The notes under the pieces are model-generated. The model was not told where the DNA came from. It ran no database searches and saw only the letters and a list, made by a program, of their open reading frames with translations. This document shows, piece by piece, positions 33,735 to 41,549 of a stretch of DNA of 46,286 bases. The stretch is from Nesterenkonia muleiensis (lineage in GTDB: Bacteria > Actinomycetota > Actinomycetes > Actinomycetales > Micrococcaceae), in assembly GCF_003600155.1 (NCBI RefSeq), contig NZ_QWLD01000021.1, forward strand, positions 1-46,286. The letters run 5' to 3'. The first letter of the stretch is position 1. Every line of letters starts with the position of its first letter. A program made the position numbers and the translations under genes.

Positions 33735-34334
33735 GTGCCGAGTTCCCCTGCCATCACGGCCTATGCCGCCCGCGCCACTGAATATGCCGAGAAGCTCGGG
33801 AGCATCGAGAGTGTGCCGGCTGAGTACCGTCCGCTGATCAGCGACTGGGCGGGGTCGTGCACAAGCACAATTCTCGACGTCGGCTGCGGCCCTGGGCACA
33901 TCACCGATTACCTGCGCCGACAGGGTCGCGATATCGAGGGCCTTGACCCGGTGCCGGAGTTCGTCTCGATCGCGCAGTCAAGGTTCCCGCGCACAAGATT
34001 CCGTGTCGCTGCCGCTGAAGACCTCGGCTGTGACACGGGCGGCATCGGCGGGATTCTGGCCTGGTACTCACTGATCCATACCGATCCCGAGGAGATCGAC
34101 CATCCGCTGAAGGAATGCGCTCGAGCTCTGCGCCCGGGCGGCGGGCTGTTGGTCGGCTTCTTCGAATGGCCCCAACTCAGCTCCTTCGACCACAAGGTCG
34201 TCACCGCTTACCGCTGGCCGGTGAATGAGCTTGCGGCTCGGATTGAACACGCCGGCTTCACCATCGAGAGCACGGCGGCCACCAGAGATCCGGGCACCAG
34301 ACCGCATGCGGTGATACGGGCCCAACGCGAATGA
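33735..34334 (+). CDS. Class I SAM-dependent methyltransferase
   Basis: A 199-residue methyltransferase of unknown substrate. The SAM-binding motif I is TILDVGCGPGHIT at about 45-57, followed by motif II IEGLDPVPEFVSIA, AAEDLG and the post-motif LKECARALRPGGGLLVGFFE near 125-145. The N-terminal region YAARATEYAEKLGS is typical of small-molecule methyltransferases. GTG start, no ribosome site, leaderless-type -10. It is divergent from the phosphotransferase pseudogene. Confidence 0.9.
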   Translation: MPSSPAITAYAARATEYAEKLGSIESVPAEYRPLISDWAGSCTSTILDVGCGPGHITDYLRRQGRDIEGLDPVPEFVSIAQSRFPRTRFRVAAAEDLGCDTGGIGGILAWYSLIHTDPEEIDHPLKECARALRPGGGLLVGFFEWPQLSSFDHKVVTAYRWPVNELAARIEHAGFTIESTAATRDPGTRPHAVIRAQRE

Positions 34335-34405
34335 ACCTTCCACCTGCGGCAGCAGCGAGAAGCCATAGGCCCGCCGTCCCGGATCAGTCCTTCGATCCCT
34401 CACCC

Positions 34406-34411
34406 TAGGAT
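34406..34411 (+). promoter_or_regulatory. -10 hexamer of a possible leaderless mRNA
   Basis: TAGGAT, 7 nt, ATG 34419. The AGGA inside it could also act as a ribosome site, so both readings are open. Confidence 0.4.
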
Positions 34412-34418
34412 TGTGGGC

Positions 34419-35423
34419 ATGACGCGTCGAGTGCTGGTGATAGGTGGGGGTGGCACCCTGGGCGTGCGTATCCGCTCAGCGTTGGAGATCACCGGAGAGT
34501 TCGACGTCGTCACCGGAACACGCAGACCAGACGGGAACAGCAGCGAAGTCCAGCTCGATGCCCAAGACCGCAGCAGCATCTCTGCCACGTTGGACGCTGA
34601 CGACTACTCGGCGGTGATCGTCGCCGTTCCGCAGACGGATCCGCTGGTTCAGCAGGCCTGCGCCTCCCGGGACCTGCCCTGCATCGACGTCGCCCCCACA
34701 GATGAGCTGCGCCGGACAGAACAGGACACGCTCCGCAACGCCACCTCGCCCCTGGTGACAATGTGCGGGTTCCACCCCGGCCTCAGCGGTCTGATGGCCA
34801 CAGACACAACCTCAGGCCTGGATGAGCTGCACGAGCTGCATGTGGGGCTGCTCCAGAGCACCAACGCCTCAGTGGGGGCCACTGGGGTCAAAGATATGCT
34901 GAGCATGCTCACCCTGCCCGTCCGGACCCCACAAGGGCTGCGGCCCGGCTTTGCTCAGAAGCGACCTATGAGCTTTGGACCACGCCGGGTGAACCTACGC
35001 CGCATGCACCACGACGAGGCCAGCGCCCTAAAGGAGAAGTTCGCCACCGCCGAGGTCGCCTATTACACGGCCTGGTCAAGCACGCCGTTCACTCTGATGA
35101 TCGCCGCGCTCAACCGGTCCGGGATTCTGCGCCGAGTGGTGCAGAGCCGACTCCGGCTGACACCGCGGCACAATCCGGCCAAACCCGAAATCGCGCATCT
35201 GAGGGTCGAGGCAACCGGCACCGTCGATGGAACGCAGACGACTCGGCACCGAAGTGTTGAAGTCCTCAGTGATTACAAGGCCACTGCCTGCGTGGTCGCG
35301 GTCCTGACACGCCTGGTTCTGGACCGGCCGGCCAGGTTCAGCGGCATCGTCACGCCCATGGACATCGTCTCTCTCGACGAGGTGAAATACCTGCTGGACA
35401 GCGCAGTGATCAGATTCAGCTGA
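34419..35423 (+). CDS. Saccharopine-dehydrogenase-like NAD(P)-binding protein
   Basis: A 334-residue protein whose N-terminus is a Rossmann fold: RVLVIGGGGTLGVRIRSALE, then an Asp/Arg region VVTGTRR typical of NADP binding, DAQDRSSISATL and VIVAVPQTDPLVQQACA. The middle segment PLVTMCGFHPGLSGLMATD is also typical of the saccharopine-dehydrogenase-like family, and the C-terminus has AVLTRLVLDRPARFSGIVTP. No enzyme activity can be assigned. ATG 34419 is preferred to GTG 34413. It stands alone. Confidence 0.83.
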   Translation: MTRRVLVIGGGGTLGVRIRSALEITGEFDVVTGTRRPDGNSSEVQLDAQDRSSISATLDADDYSAVIVAVPQTDPLVQQACASRDLPCIDVAPTDELRRTEQDTLRNATSPLVTMCGFHPGLSGLMATDTTSGLDELHELHVGLLQSTNASVGATGVKDMLSMLTLPVRTPQGLRPGFAQKRPMSFGPRRVNLRRMHHDEASALKEKFATAEVAYYTAWSSTPFTLMIAALNRSGILRRVVQSRLRLTPRHNPAKPEIAHLRVEATGTVDGTQTTRHRSVEVLSDYKATACVVAVLTRLVLDRPARFSGIVTPMDIVSLDEVKYLLDSAVIRFS

Positions 35424-35525
35424 GTCACCCTTTCATGCCGGAATCGCGCACTGCCTGATACCTCCTCAGCAGATGCCGTGGGCCTACATGGCTGCGCTCT
35501 ACAGGGTCGACTGATCGCAGCCACG

Positions 35526-35927
35526 CTACCTCCACTCCCCTGTCCACTCATAGAGCTCGGCTGTGGTCCGGTATTCGCGCAGGGTATGGATGCGGCCGTC
35601 GTAGCTGGTGGTGATGGTCGACCCGTCGAAGGAGCGCCGTCGTCCCCGCCAGGTGAAGTCGAAGACCCACTGGGCCGCCTCATGCTCACCAGCCCGGAAG
35701 CTGTCTGTGATCTTCCAGCGGTGGACCACTCCCCCGGCACCGAACCACGCGGCCGCCCATTGATGCACCCGGTCGCGTCCGCGATAAACCGGTCCGTAGC
35801 ACTCAATGATCTCGCAGTCCTCAGTCACCGCACTTGCGATCCGATCGGGATCACCGGCAACCCAGGCGTCGATGTAGTTCTCCAGAGGGCTCATGGATGA
35901 GCCGTTTCTCACGTCAGAAATCTCCAC
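35526..35927 (-). CDS. SnoaL/NTF2-like protein
   Basis: A 133-residue single-domain protein of the NTF2-like superfamily: ENYIDAWVAGDPDRIASAV, the helix and following strand, EIIECYGPVYRGRDRVHQWA, then a beta sheet with AAQWVFDFTWRGRRRSFDG and the last strand IHTLREYRTTAELYEW. Some relatives are isomerases or hydrolases, but most have no known role. Start GTG 35927 has AAGGTGAG just upstream; ATG 35894 is an alternative. No partner gene is evident. Confidence 0.85.
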   Translation of the reverse strand: MEISDVRNGSSMSPLENYIDAWVAGDPDRIASAVTEDCEIIECYGPVYRGRDRVHQWAAAWFGAGGVVHRWKITDSFRAGEHEAAQWVFDFTWRGRRRSFDGSTITTSYDGRIHTLREYRTTAELYEWTGEWR

Positions 35928-36036
35928 CAGCTCACCTTTTCATTGGACCTTTTACACGCTTTTGAGAGGACATAATGCACATGAGACGGAGGCGCTGAGC
36001 TCCGACAACAACAACCATCAACCGGCCAGTACATGT

Positions 36037-37761
36037 TCATGAGGTGGTCAGCACCAACCGGCGACTTTGCCATGTGCGGCGTAGCCAGCGGTCGTGAGAG
36101 GCGACGACGACGGTGCCGGGGTAGTCCGGGATCGCCGCCTCCAGCTGGGTGGCCAGCAGAAGGGAGAAATGGTTGGTCGGCTCATCCAGCAGCAACAGAT
36201 CAGGCGGCTCGGCGAGCACGGCGGCCAGTGCGAGCCTGCGCTGCTGGCCGACGCTGAGCTCAGCGACAGGGCGGTTCTCATCCCGGCCCGCAATGAGGCC
36301 GAAGGTGCCCAGCGGAACTCTCTGCGCTGCGGTGATCCCCACCAGATCCTCATAGGTCTGCTTCGCGGTACGCCCAGGCCCGCGGCGCTGCGGATCAGGC
36401 AGCTCATGGTCCTGGGTCAGCACCCCGATCCTCAGACTCCGCGGCCGGTGGACTGCTCCGCTGCTGGGCGCCAGAGCACCGGCGAGCAGTTCCAGCAGTG
36501 TGGACTTCCCTGACCCGTTGGGGCCGGTGACCAACCATTTCTCCCCTGCGGCAATGCTGAGTGAGGTTTCCTGCAGCCGCCCTTCGACTGTGACTGCGGA
36601 GGTGCTGAGAATCGGCCCGGACCGCGCCCGTCCAGCACCGTTCCCTCCTGCGGTCAGTCCGCCAAAGGACAGTTCACGCGGAGGTTTGCGGATCTGCTGC
36701 TGTTCTAGTTCCTCGAGCCGGCGCTGGGCATCGTTGACTCGCCGTGAGACGACCTTGGCGTTGCGATCGGCATAGAACTTCTGCGCAGCCCGGCCCTCGC
36801 TGCGGGGCGTCCAGTCGTGGTGTCCCACCGTATGGCTGTCCCGCACCGCAGCCCGCAGCCGTTTCAGCTCGGCCTGTTCGTCCCGGTGCTGCTGCCACCA
36901 CCGGTCACGGGCGTCGAACCGTGCCTGCAGGTACTCCGTGTAGCTACCGGTGAAGCGGGTGACTCCGATTCCGCTGCCGATCCCGTCGGCCACCAGCGGC
37001 CCAGCCACAGCCTGCGGCAGCGGCGAAGGGTCTAGGTCGATCAGGGTGGTGGCGGACTCGTCCAGGAATGCCCGGTCGTGACTGGCGAAGAGCACCGGTC
37101 CGCGCCAGTCCCGCAGCGTGGCACGGAGGTAGGCGACGGCGTCATCGTCCAGATGGTTGGTCGGCTCATCCAGCAGCAGGAACTCGGGGTTGTTCAGCAG
37201 CAGCCAGGCCAGGGAGAGCCTGGCCTGCTGGCCTCCGGAGAGAGAGCCGGTCTCACGGCTGCGCGGGATGCGGCCCAGGCCGAGTCCGTCTACCGCGGCG
37301 TCGATGCGGGCATCGATCTCCCAGATGCCGAGCCGCTCTGCTGTCTCCAGCGCACGGGAGTAGTTGCTGCTGGAGCGTGCGCTCTCAGGCTGTTCAGCAA
37401 CCTCGTCGGCTGCCTGGGCGAGCGCTCTTTCGGCCGCACGAACCGGAGCCACCGCTGCTTCCAGCGCCTGAGCGACGGTATGCCCGGAGGCGAAGGGAGG
37501 CACCTGGTGAAGCAGGCCGATCCGCGGCGTCATGGTTCCTAAAGCGGTGGCCTGGACCGTGCCGGCATCGGGTTCCAGGAGCCCGGCCAGCACCCGGAGG
37601 AGCGTGGACTTCCCGGAGCCGTTCTCTCCGATCAGTGCCGCCCGCTCCCTGGATGAGACGGTGAACGAGATGTCGGTGAGTACCCGGCGGCCGGCGAAGG
37701 CCACGGAGATGCCGTCGGCGCGCAGGTGTGCAGAAGCAGAATGGGGGTTGGGGTAAGTCAC
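36037..37761 (-). CDS. ABC-F family ATPase (ribosome-associated, possible antibiotic resistance)
   Basis: ABC-F proteins lack membrane helices and act on ribosomes; several actinobacterial members protect against macrolides, lincosamides or related drugs. This 574-residue product has two nucleotide-binding domains: Walker A GENGSGKST (about 45-53) with SLSGGQQARLSLAWLLL and LLLDEPTNHLDDDAV, then GPNGSGKST with LSVGQQRRLALAAVLAEP and LLLDEPTNHF. The linker between them is charged (QAELKRLRAAVRDSH, NDAQRRLEELEQQQ). GTG 37761 has GAGGA 6 nt upstream. A 3-codon leader ORF and a hairpin precede it. Whether it is a resistance protein or a housekeeping factor cannot be told. Confidence 0.92.
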   Translation of the reverse strand: MTYPNPHSASAHLRADGISVAFAGRRVLTDISFTVSSRERAALIGENGSGKSTLLRVLAGLLEPDAGTVQATALGTMTPRIGLLHQVPPFASGHTVAQALEAAVAPVRAAERALAQAADEVAEQPESARSSSNYSRALETAERLGIWEIDARIDAAVDGLGLGRIPRSRETGSLSGGQQARLSLAWLLLNNPEFLLLDEPTNHLDDDAVAYLRATLRDWRGPVLFASHDRAFLDESATTLIDLDPSPLPQAVAGPLVADGIGSGIGVTRFTGSYTEYLQARFDARDRWWQQHRDEQAELKRLRAAVRDSHTVGHHDWTPRSEGRAAQKFYADRNAKVVSRRVNDAQRRLEELEQQQIRKPPRELSFGGLTAGGNGAGRARSGPILSTSAVTVEGRLQETSLSIAAGEKWLVTGPNGSGKSTLLELLAGALAPSSGAVHRPRSLRIGVLTQDHELPDPQRRGPGRTAKQTYEDLVGITAAQRVPLGTFGLIAGRDENRPVAELSVGQQRRLALAAVLAEPPDLLLLDEPTNHFSLLLATQLEAAIPDYPGTVVVASHDRWLRRTWQSRRLVLTTS

Positions 37762-37790
37762 AGATATCCTCGCAGAAATCAGTTCGGACC

Positions 37791-37813
37791 CCTGCCGGGC
37801 GGTACGCCGCAGG
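37791..37813 (-). promoter_or_regulatory. Leader hairpin before the ABC-F gene
   Basis: On the minus strand CCTGCGGCG-TAC-CGCC(CG)GCAGG forms a 9-bp stem with a 2-nt bulge, between the leader ORF stop (37832) and the ABC-F ribosome site. This is the position for an attenuator or translational switch. Confidence 0.55.
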
Positions 37814-37831
37814 CGCAGGCGGGACGGTGAC

Positions 37832-37843
37832 TTAGCGCTTCAT
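37832..37843 (-). CDS. Leader ORF encoding Met-Lys-Arg, likely leaderless
   Basis: ATG AAG CGC TAA on the minus strand, 70 nt before the ABC-F start. A good -10 (TAGAAT) lies 7 nt before its ATG, so the RNA would begin at or next to the start codon. Very short leader ORFs stall or terminate at once and are used in regulating antibiotic-responsive genes; that role is inferred here. Confidence 0.5.
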   Translation of the reverse strand: MKR

Positions 37844-37850
37844 GCCTCAC

Positions 37851-37856
37851 ATTCTA
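37851..37856 (-). promoter_or_regulatory. -10 hexamer upstream of the ABC-F leader
   Basis: TAGAAT on the minus strand, 7 nt from the leader ATG. The -35 region is weak (GTGTTC at 17 bp). Confidence 0.55.
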
Positions 37857-37905
37857 GAACATCCGGGGGCCTTGAACACCCTCAGTGTTGATGCTGAGTG
37901 CCGGG

Positions 37906-38493
37906 CTATAGGGCGCTTCGGAGTACTTTGCGGAGATTGGCCACCGAGGTGTAGTGGTGGACGGTCATGCCGAGTTCGACCGCACCGGGGAGTTTCTTCT
38001 GCGAATCGTCAGTGAAGAGGACCTCGGCTGCGGTGAGCGAGAGCTCGTCCAGCACGTGCTGGAATGCTCGCGGGTCCGGCTTGATGAAGCCGATCTCTGC
38101 AGAATTAAAGAAGGCGTCGAAGTGCTGCAGGACGCCGAGTTCCGCAGCCTCTGCGCGGACTTCATCGGTCCCGTTGGTCAACACCGCAGTGGTCAGTCCC
38201 TCAGCCCGCAGCTCATCCACAACGGCCAACAGGTCCTGATCGGCGTAGGTCGGTTGATTTCCCCACGCCTCTGCTGCCTCGGGCGAGCCGATCTGCTCCC
38301 CGACCCTGCGGATCCATTCACGGCGCGGAATCGTGCCGGTGGTCAGCTCGGTGATCAGCGGCTGGGCGAAAGCTGCCGCGTTGATAGTGCCCGCGGCCAG
38401 CCCGTAGCGATGCTCCACACCGGAGATGAACTCAGGATCGAAGCGCCGGATGACTCCGTCGAAGTCGAACAGCGCGGCGCGAATCTCAGGCAT
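37906..38493 (-). CDS. HAD-superfamily hydrolase
   Basis: A 195-residue phosphatase-like protein. HAD motif I is LFDFDGVI (Asp9 nucleophile and Asp11), motif II is AVLTNGTDE, motif III includes the Lys in FIKPDPRAF and motif IV is VLFTDDSQKK. The cap domain lies between motifs I and II, as in subfamily I. ATG 38493 has GGGAGGAG 9 nt upstream. The substrate is unknown. The gene precedes the ABC-F unit on the same strand, with a 144-bp gap between them. Confidence 0.9.
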   Translation of the reverse strand: MPEIRAALFDFDGVIRRFDPEFISGVEHRYGLAAGTINAAAFAQPLITELTTGTIPRREWIRRVGEQIGSPEAAEAWGNQPTYADQDLLAVVDELRAEGLTTAVLTNGTDEVRAEAAELGVLQHFDAFFNSAEIGFIKPDPRAFQHVLDELSLTAAEVLFTDDSQKKLPGAVELGMTVHHYTSVANLRKVLRSAL

Positions 38494-38637
38494 CTCAGAA
38501 TTCTCCTCCCTTTGACGTTTCTCAGAGTACGCCAGCCACGCGCGGGGCATCCCTGTGCCTACGTGCTAGCGGTCGCATGTGCTCATTGCCCGGAAAAGTG
38601 TGCTGAAGTCAAAGTCAACGGTGTGCTGAATTGCGCC

Positions 38638-39204
38638 TCAGCGCTCAAGGAGTGCCTCGGTGGTGGTGACAGTGGCGAACTCCCCGTGAAGGTTGGCGGC
38701 GGTGACCTGGGCGATCAGGTCCGCGGGAATCGTCTCACCGTCCGGCCCTGTCCGGTCGAAGCTGTGGGTGGCATCCAGGGCGAAGAACACCTGGTACCCG
38801 AGGTTGCCGCCGACCCGGGCGGTGGTCTCGCAGCAGTGGTTGGTGGTGACTCCGCAGATGACCAGTTCCTCAATACCGTTCTGCTGCAGCCAGGCATGCA
38901 GATCCGGGGTCCCGTGGAAGCTGGAGTTCACGCTCTTGGTCACCAGCAGATCCGGGGTTCCGGTGAGGAAGTCCCTGAGCTCATTGCCTGGGCGGCTAGG
39001 GTGCAGCGGCGAATCCGGATTGGTGGAGTCGTGGCGGATGAAGACCACGGGGCGGGCTTGAGCCTGCCAGTGCTCGAGCAGCGCGGCGATATTGCTCTCA
39101 CACTCGGGATTATTCCGCTTGCCCCAATAGGCGGCGTCGTCGAAGGCCTTCTGCACATCAACAAGCACCAGGGCTGCCCGGTCAGTGGAGGGTCGCTGAA
39201 GCAT
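38638..39204 (-). CDS. Isochorismatase-like cysteine hydrolase
   Basis: A 188-residue protein with the triad expected of the family: Asp16 in LVLVDVQKAF, Lys90 in LLVTKSVNSSFHGT and Cys124 in GVTTNHCCETTAR. The GGNLGYQVFFALDATHSFD segment follows. Substrates of such enzymes include isochorismate, nicotinamide, ureidoacrylate and carbamoyl compounds; the choice cannot be made here. Probably leaderless (TAGTCT 6 nt before ATG). Confidence 0.93.
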   Translation of the reverse strand: MLQRPSTDRAALVLVDVQKAFDDAAYWGKRNNPECESNIAALLEHWQAQARPVVFIRHDSTNPDSPLHPSRPGNELRDFLTGTPDLLVTKSVNSSFHGTPDLHAWLQQNGIEELVICGVTTNHCCETTARVGGNLGYQVFFALDATHSFDRTGPDGETIPADLIAQVTAANLHGEFATVTTTEALLER

Positions 39205-39210
39205 GATCCC

Positions 39211-39216
39211 AGACTA
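39211..39216 (-). promoter_or_regulatory. -10 hexamer of a probable leaderless isochorismatase mRNA
   Basis: TAGTCT, GGGATC, ATG 39204; no Shine-Dalgarno site. Confidence 0.5.
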
Positions 39217-39241
39217 CGCGCTCTTCGGGGCCGCCTGTGGG

Positions 39242-39553
39242 TTATGTGTCCCCGAAGAGCGGGGAGAGGAACCGACGCTCATAGCGGCGGATGCACTGAG
39301 TCTCCTGGGAGAACCGGTAGGCCTCACGGCATACTTCATCTTCGGCAGCGGCGATCCGGTACTGCTCATAGGCAGCCAGAGAGTCGAAGGTGAACAGCGC
39401 GAACGCCTCGTCGCTGTCGCCCTCACTGGGGAGGAAGTAGCCGTGATGGGTGCCGCCGAACCTGTTGACCAGCCGAATCCAGCGCCGCCCATACTCGGCG
39501 AAGTCCTCAGTCTTGTCCGGATCGATCTGGTAGCGCAGATGGATGGTGATCAT
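39242..39553 (-). CDS. NIPSNAP-family protein
   Basis: A 103-residue protein with a dimeric alpha-beta barrel pattern: MITIHLRYQIDPDKTEDFAEYGR, quoted as IHLRYQIDPDKTEDFAEY, then GGTHHGYFLPSEGDSDEAFALF (quoted as GGTHHGYFLPSEGD), and AAYEQYRIAAAEDE. NIPSNAP proteins are small, of unclear function, sometimes near oxidoreductases. The mRNA is probably leaderless (TACACT 6 nt before ATG). It precedes the isochorismatase gene on the same strand, 37 bp away, each with its own -10. Confidence 0.88.
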   Translation of the reverse strand: MITIHLRYQIDPDKTEDFAEYGRRWIRLVNRFGGTHHGYFLPSEGDSDEAFALFTFDSLAAYEQYRIAAAEDEVCREAYRFSQETQCIRRYERRFLSPLFGDT

Positions 39554-39559
39554 CCGTTG

Positions 39560-39565
39560 AGTGTA
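39560..39565 (-). promoter_or_regulatory. -10 hexamer of a probable leaderless NIPSNAP mRNA
   Basis: TACACT, CAACGG, ATG 39553; no Shine-Dalgarno site. Confidence 0.5.
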
Positions 39566-39608
39566 TAAGGGGCCTCACCACGGACTGCGAATCCTCCAAC
39601 GGCACACA

Positions 39609-39652
39609 GCAGCCCGCTGAGTTCACAGGAAAGAGGGGACTCAGCGGGCTGC
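39609..39652 (-). terminator. Strong hairpin after the aldo/keto reductase gene
   Basis: GCAGCCCGCTGAGT (39609-39622) pairs perfectly with ACTCAGCGGGCTGC (39639-39652) around a 16-nt loop, 59 nt after the reductase stop. No U-run. Confidence 0.75.
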
Positions 39653-39710
39653 TTGCCGTGGGGGCGTGACGTGCCGGCGGCACGTTTGCGGGCGCAGTGT
39701 CTCCTGACGG

Positions 39711-40730
39711 TCAGGCGGCGGATCGCTCGGCAGCCGGGCGCCGGCGCAGGTGAGGGGTCTGGATGGCTGGGGGCTGGTACTCCTGGTCGAGGGCGCTGAC
39801 ATCGGTGCCGGGCGGCACGATCTGGTCGATGGTGTCGAGGATCTCGTCAGAGAGTACGGTCTCCGCCCCGGCCAGCAGGTCGTCCAGGTGGGCCATGGTG
39901 CGCGGCCCCAGCAGTGCGCTGGTGACCCCGGGGTGGGCGATGGTGAACGCCATGGCCAGGTGGGTCATGGGCATTCCGGCTTCTTCGGCGATGGGGATGA
40001 GCTGCTCGACCACGTCCAGGCGCCGTTCGTCGGTCAGGTGGCGGGAGAACTGGGCGCGTTTGAGGTCATTGGTGCCGCCCTTGCGGACACGACCGGTGAG
40101 CAGGCCCTGGCCGAACGGGCCCCACACCAGGGTTCCCATCCCGTACTGCTGGGCGATGGGAAGCACCTCCCGTTCCACCCCGCGGTTGAGGATGGAGTAC
40201 GGCGGCTGCTCGGTCCGGAACCGCTGCAGCCCGCGCCGCTCGGCGACCCACTGGGCCTCGACCATCATCGAGGCCGGCGTGGTGGAGGACCCGATGGCGC
40301 GGATCTTCCCGGCCTGGACCAGGTCGGTCAGCACCGAGAGGGTCTCCTCCAGGTCAGTGTTCGGATCGGGCCGGTGGAGCTGGTAGATATCGATGTAGTC
40401 GGTGCCCAACCGCCGCAGGGAGTCTTCGACGGCGGTGGTGATCCAGCGCCGTGACCCGCCCTGATGGTTAGGGTCCTCCCCCATGGGCATGCCGACTTTG
40501 GTGGCCAGAACCACCTCGTCGCGACGGCCCTTGATGGCCTTGCCGAGGACGTCCTCGGCGTCGCCGTACCGGTCGGCGCAGTCGAGGAGGTTGATCCCGG
40601 CATCGAGTGCCTTGTTGATGATCCGTCCGGATTCCTCGGGCTCGTTGCCCATGGCGGTGGCGAACATCAAAGTGCCCAGGGCGTAGGGGCTGACCCGGAT
40701 GCCTGTGTGGCCGAGAGTGCGGTATTTCAT
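39711..40730 (-). CDS. Aldo/keto reductase
   Basis: A 339-residue NADPH-dependent carbonyl reductase of the YajO/PdxI-like group. The catalytic tetrad is visible: Asp50 and Tyr55 (LLDCADRYGDAED), Lys78 (LATKVG) and His119 (YQLHRPDP). Other family parts are IRAIGSSTTPASMM and a C-terminal SALLGPRTMAHLDDLL. ATG 40730 has AAGGAG 6 nt upstream. It is divergent from a TetR gene with an operator between them, and is followed by a strong terminator. The substrate is unknown. Confidence 0.94.
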   Translation of the reverse strand: MKYRTLGHTGIRVSPYALGTLMFATAMGNEPEESGRIINKALDAGINLLDCADRYGDAEDVLGKAIKGRRDEVVLATKVGMPMGEDPNHQGGSRRWITTAVEDSLRRLGTDYIDIYQLHRPDPNTDLEETLSVLTDLVQAGKIRAIGSSTTPASMMVEAQWVAERRGLQRFRTEQPPYSILNRGVEREVLPIAQQYGMGTLVWGPFGQGLLTGRVRKGGTNDLKRAQFSRHLTDERRLDVVEQLIPIAEEAGMPMTHLAMAFTIAHPGVTSALLGPRTMAHLDDLLAGAETVLSDEILDTIDQIVPPGTDVSALDQEYQPPAIQTPHLRRRPAAERSAA

Positions 40731-40789
40731 GGAACTCCTTGTTGAGATGGCAGAGACGACGCGTAAGCGGAACGCCTTTCCGGAACAAT

Positions 40790-40806
40790 ACGGAATAACT
40801 TTCCGT
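40790..40806. promoter_or_regulatory. Operator-like palindrome between the reductase and TetR genes
   Basis: ACGGAA-TAACT-TTCCGT, perfect 6-bp arms with a 5-nt spacer. It lies 30 bp before the TetR start, over its -35 region, and 59 bp before the reductase start. Confidence 0.65.
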
Positions 40807-40835
40807 TTCGCAAGGGTTCAAGGCATACTGGTGTG

Positions 40836-41447
40836 GTGACATCGATCGACAAGACGGCCGGGCAGCCGCCAACGGAGGGCCGAGGCAGGCGCAAACGCGC
40901 CGACGCCGAGCGGAACCTGAGTGCGCTGCTGGATTCAGCCAAGACCGTGTTCGCCACCTCAGGCGTCCATGCCCCGGCCAAGGAGATCACTGACGCCGCT
41001 GGACTCGGCGTCGGGACGCTGTACCGCCACTTCCCGCGCCGGGCGGATCTGGTGGTCGCCGTCTTGCGGCATGAGATCGATGCTTGTGCTGAGGCCGCCT
41101 CAGCGATGCGCGCTCAGCATGCCCCCTACGAGGCGCTGCGTCAGTGGGTGAACCGCTACGTGGAGCTGGTGGGCACCAAGCGCGGACTGGCTGAGGCGCT
41201 GCACTCCGGGGATCAGGCCTTCGAGGGTCTGCGCGACGACGTCGCCCAGCGCCTGGAGCCGGTGGTCGCCGAGCTGATCGCCGACGCGCGTGCCGTTGAG
41301 GAGATGGCCGCCGAGCTCGACGCGCGCGAGCTGCTCTACGCCATCGGCCTGCTCTGCCAGCCTGTTCCGGCAGCCGATATCAGTGAGGACTACAATCACC
41401 GGATGGTCGCGGTGTTCGTCGAAGGCTTGCGTCACTCACCGAGCTAA
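40836..41447 (+). CDS. TetR-family regulator, divergent from the aldo/keto reductase
   Basis: A 203-residue repressor-type protein. The N-terminal helix-turn-helix is RNLSALLDSAKTVFATSGVHAP (quoted as LLDSAKTVFATSG), then EITDAAGLGVGTLYRHFPRRADLV, the classic TetR recognition helix (quoted as GVGTLYRHFPRRADLV). The C-terminus is an all-helical ligand-binding domain. GTG 40836 lies 6 nt after CATACT, consistent with a leaderless mRNA; GTG 40833 is the adjoining codon. It most likely represses the reductase gene and itself through the 40790-40806 site. Confidence 0.9.
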   Translation: MTSIDKTAGQPPTEGRGRRKRADAERNLSALLDSAKTVFATSGVHAPAKEITDAAGLGVGTLYRHFPRRADLVVAVLRHEIDACAEAASAMRAQHAPYEALRQWVNRYVELVGTKRGLAEALHSGDQAFEGLRDDVAQRLEPVVAELIADARAVEEMAAELDARELLYAIGLLCQPVPAADISEDYNHRMVAVFVEGLRHSPS

Positions 41448-41449
41448 CA

Positions 41450-41474
41450 GCGGGTGACTCCCTTCAACACCCGC
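41450..41474 (+). terminator. Hairpin after the TetR gene
   Basis: GCGGGTG (41450-41456) pairs with CACCCGC (41468-41474), 3 nt after the stop codon. The following 41475-41549 holds a small palindrome ACAGCTC-TT-GAGCTGT near 41511-41526 and no gene. Confidence 0.55.
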
Positions 41475-41549
41475 CCCCGCCCGCGGCCTCCCCTTGGTCA
41501 GTCGGAACACCACAGCTCTTGAGCTGTAGCTTTGCCGTCTGCTCTCGGT

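Noticed and set aside
35981-35998. Plus-strand ORF Met-Arg-Arg-Arg-Arg after a CATAAT hexamer
   Set aside because: The next gene on that side is on the opposite strand, so there is nothing for it to lead; no matching -35.
37954-39393. Plus-strand open frame of 479 codons across the HAD and isochorismatase genes
   Set aside because: It runs antisense to two genes with intact catalytic motifs and has no ribosome site or domain.
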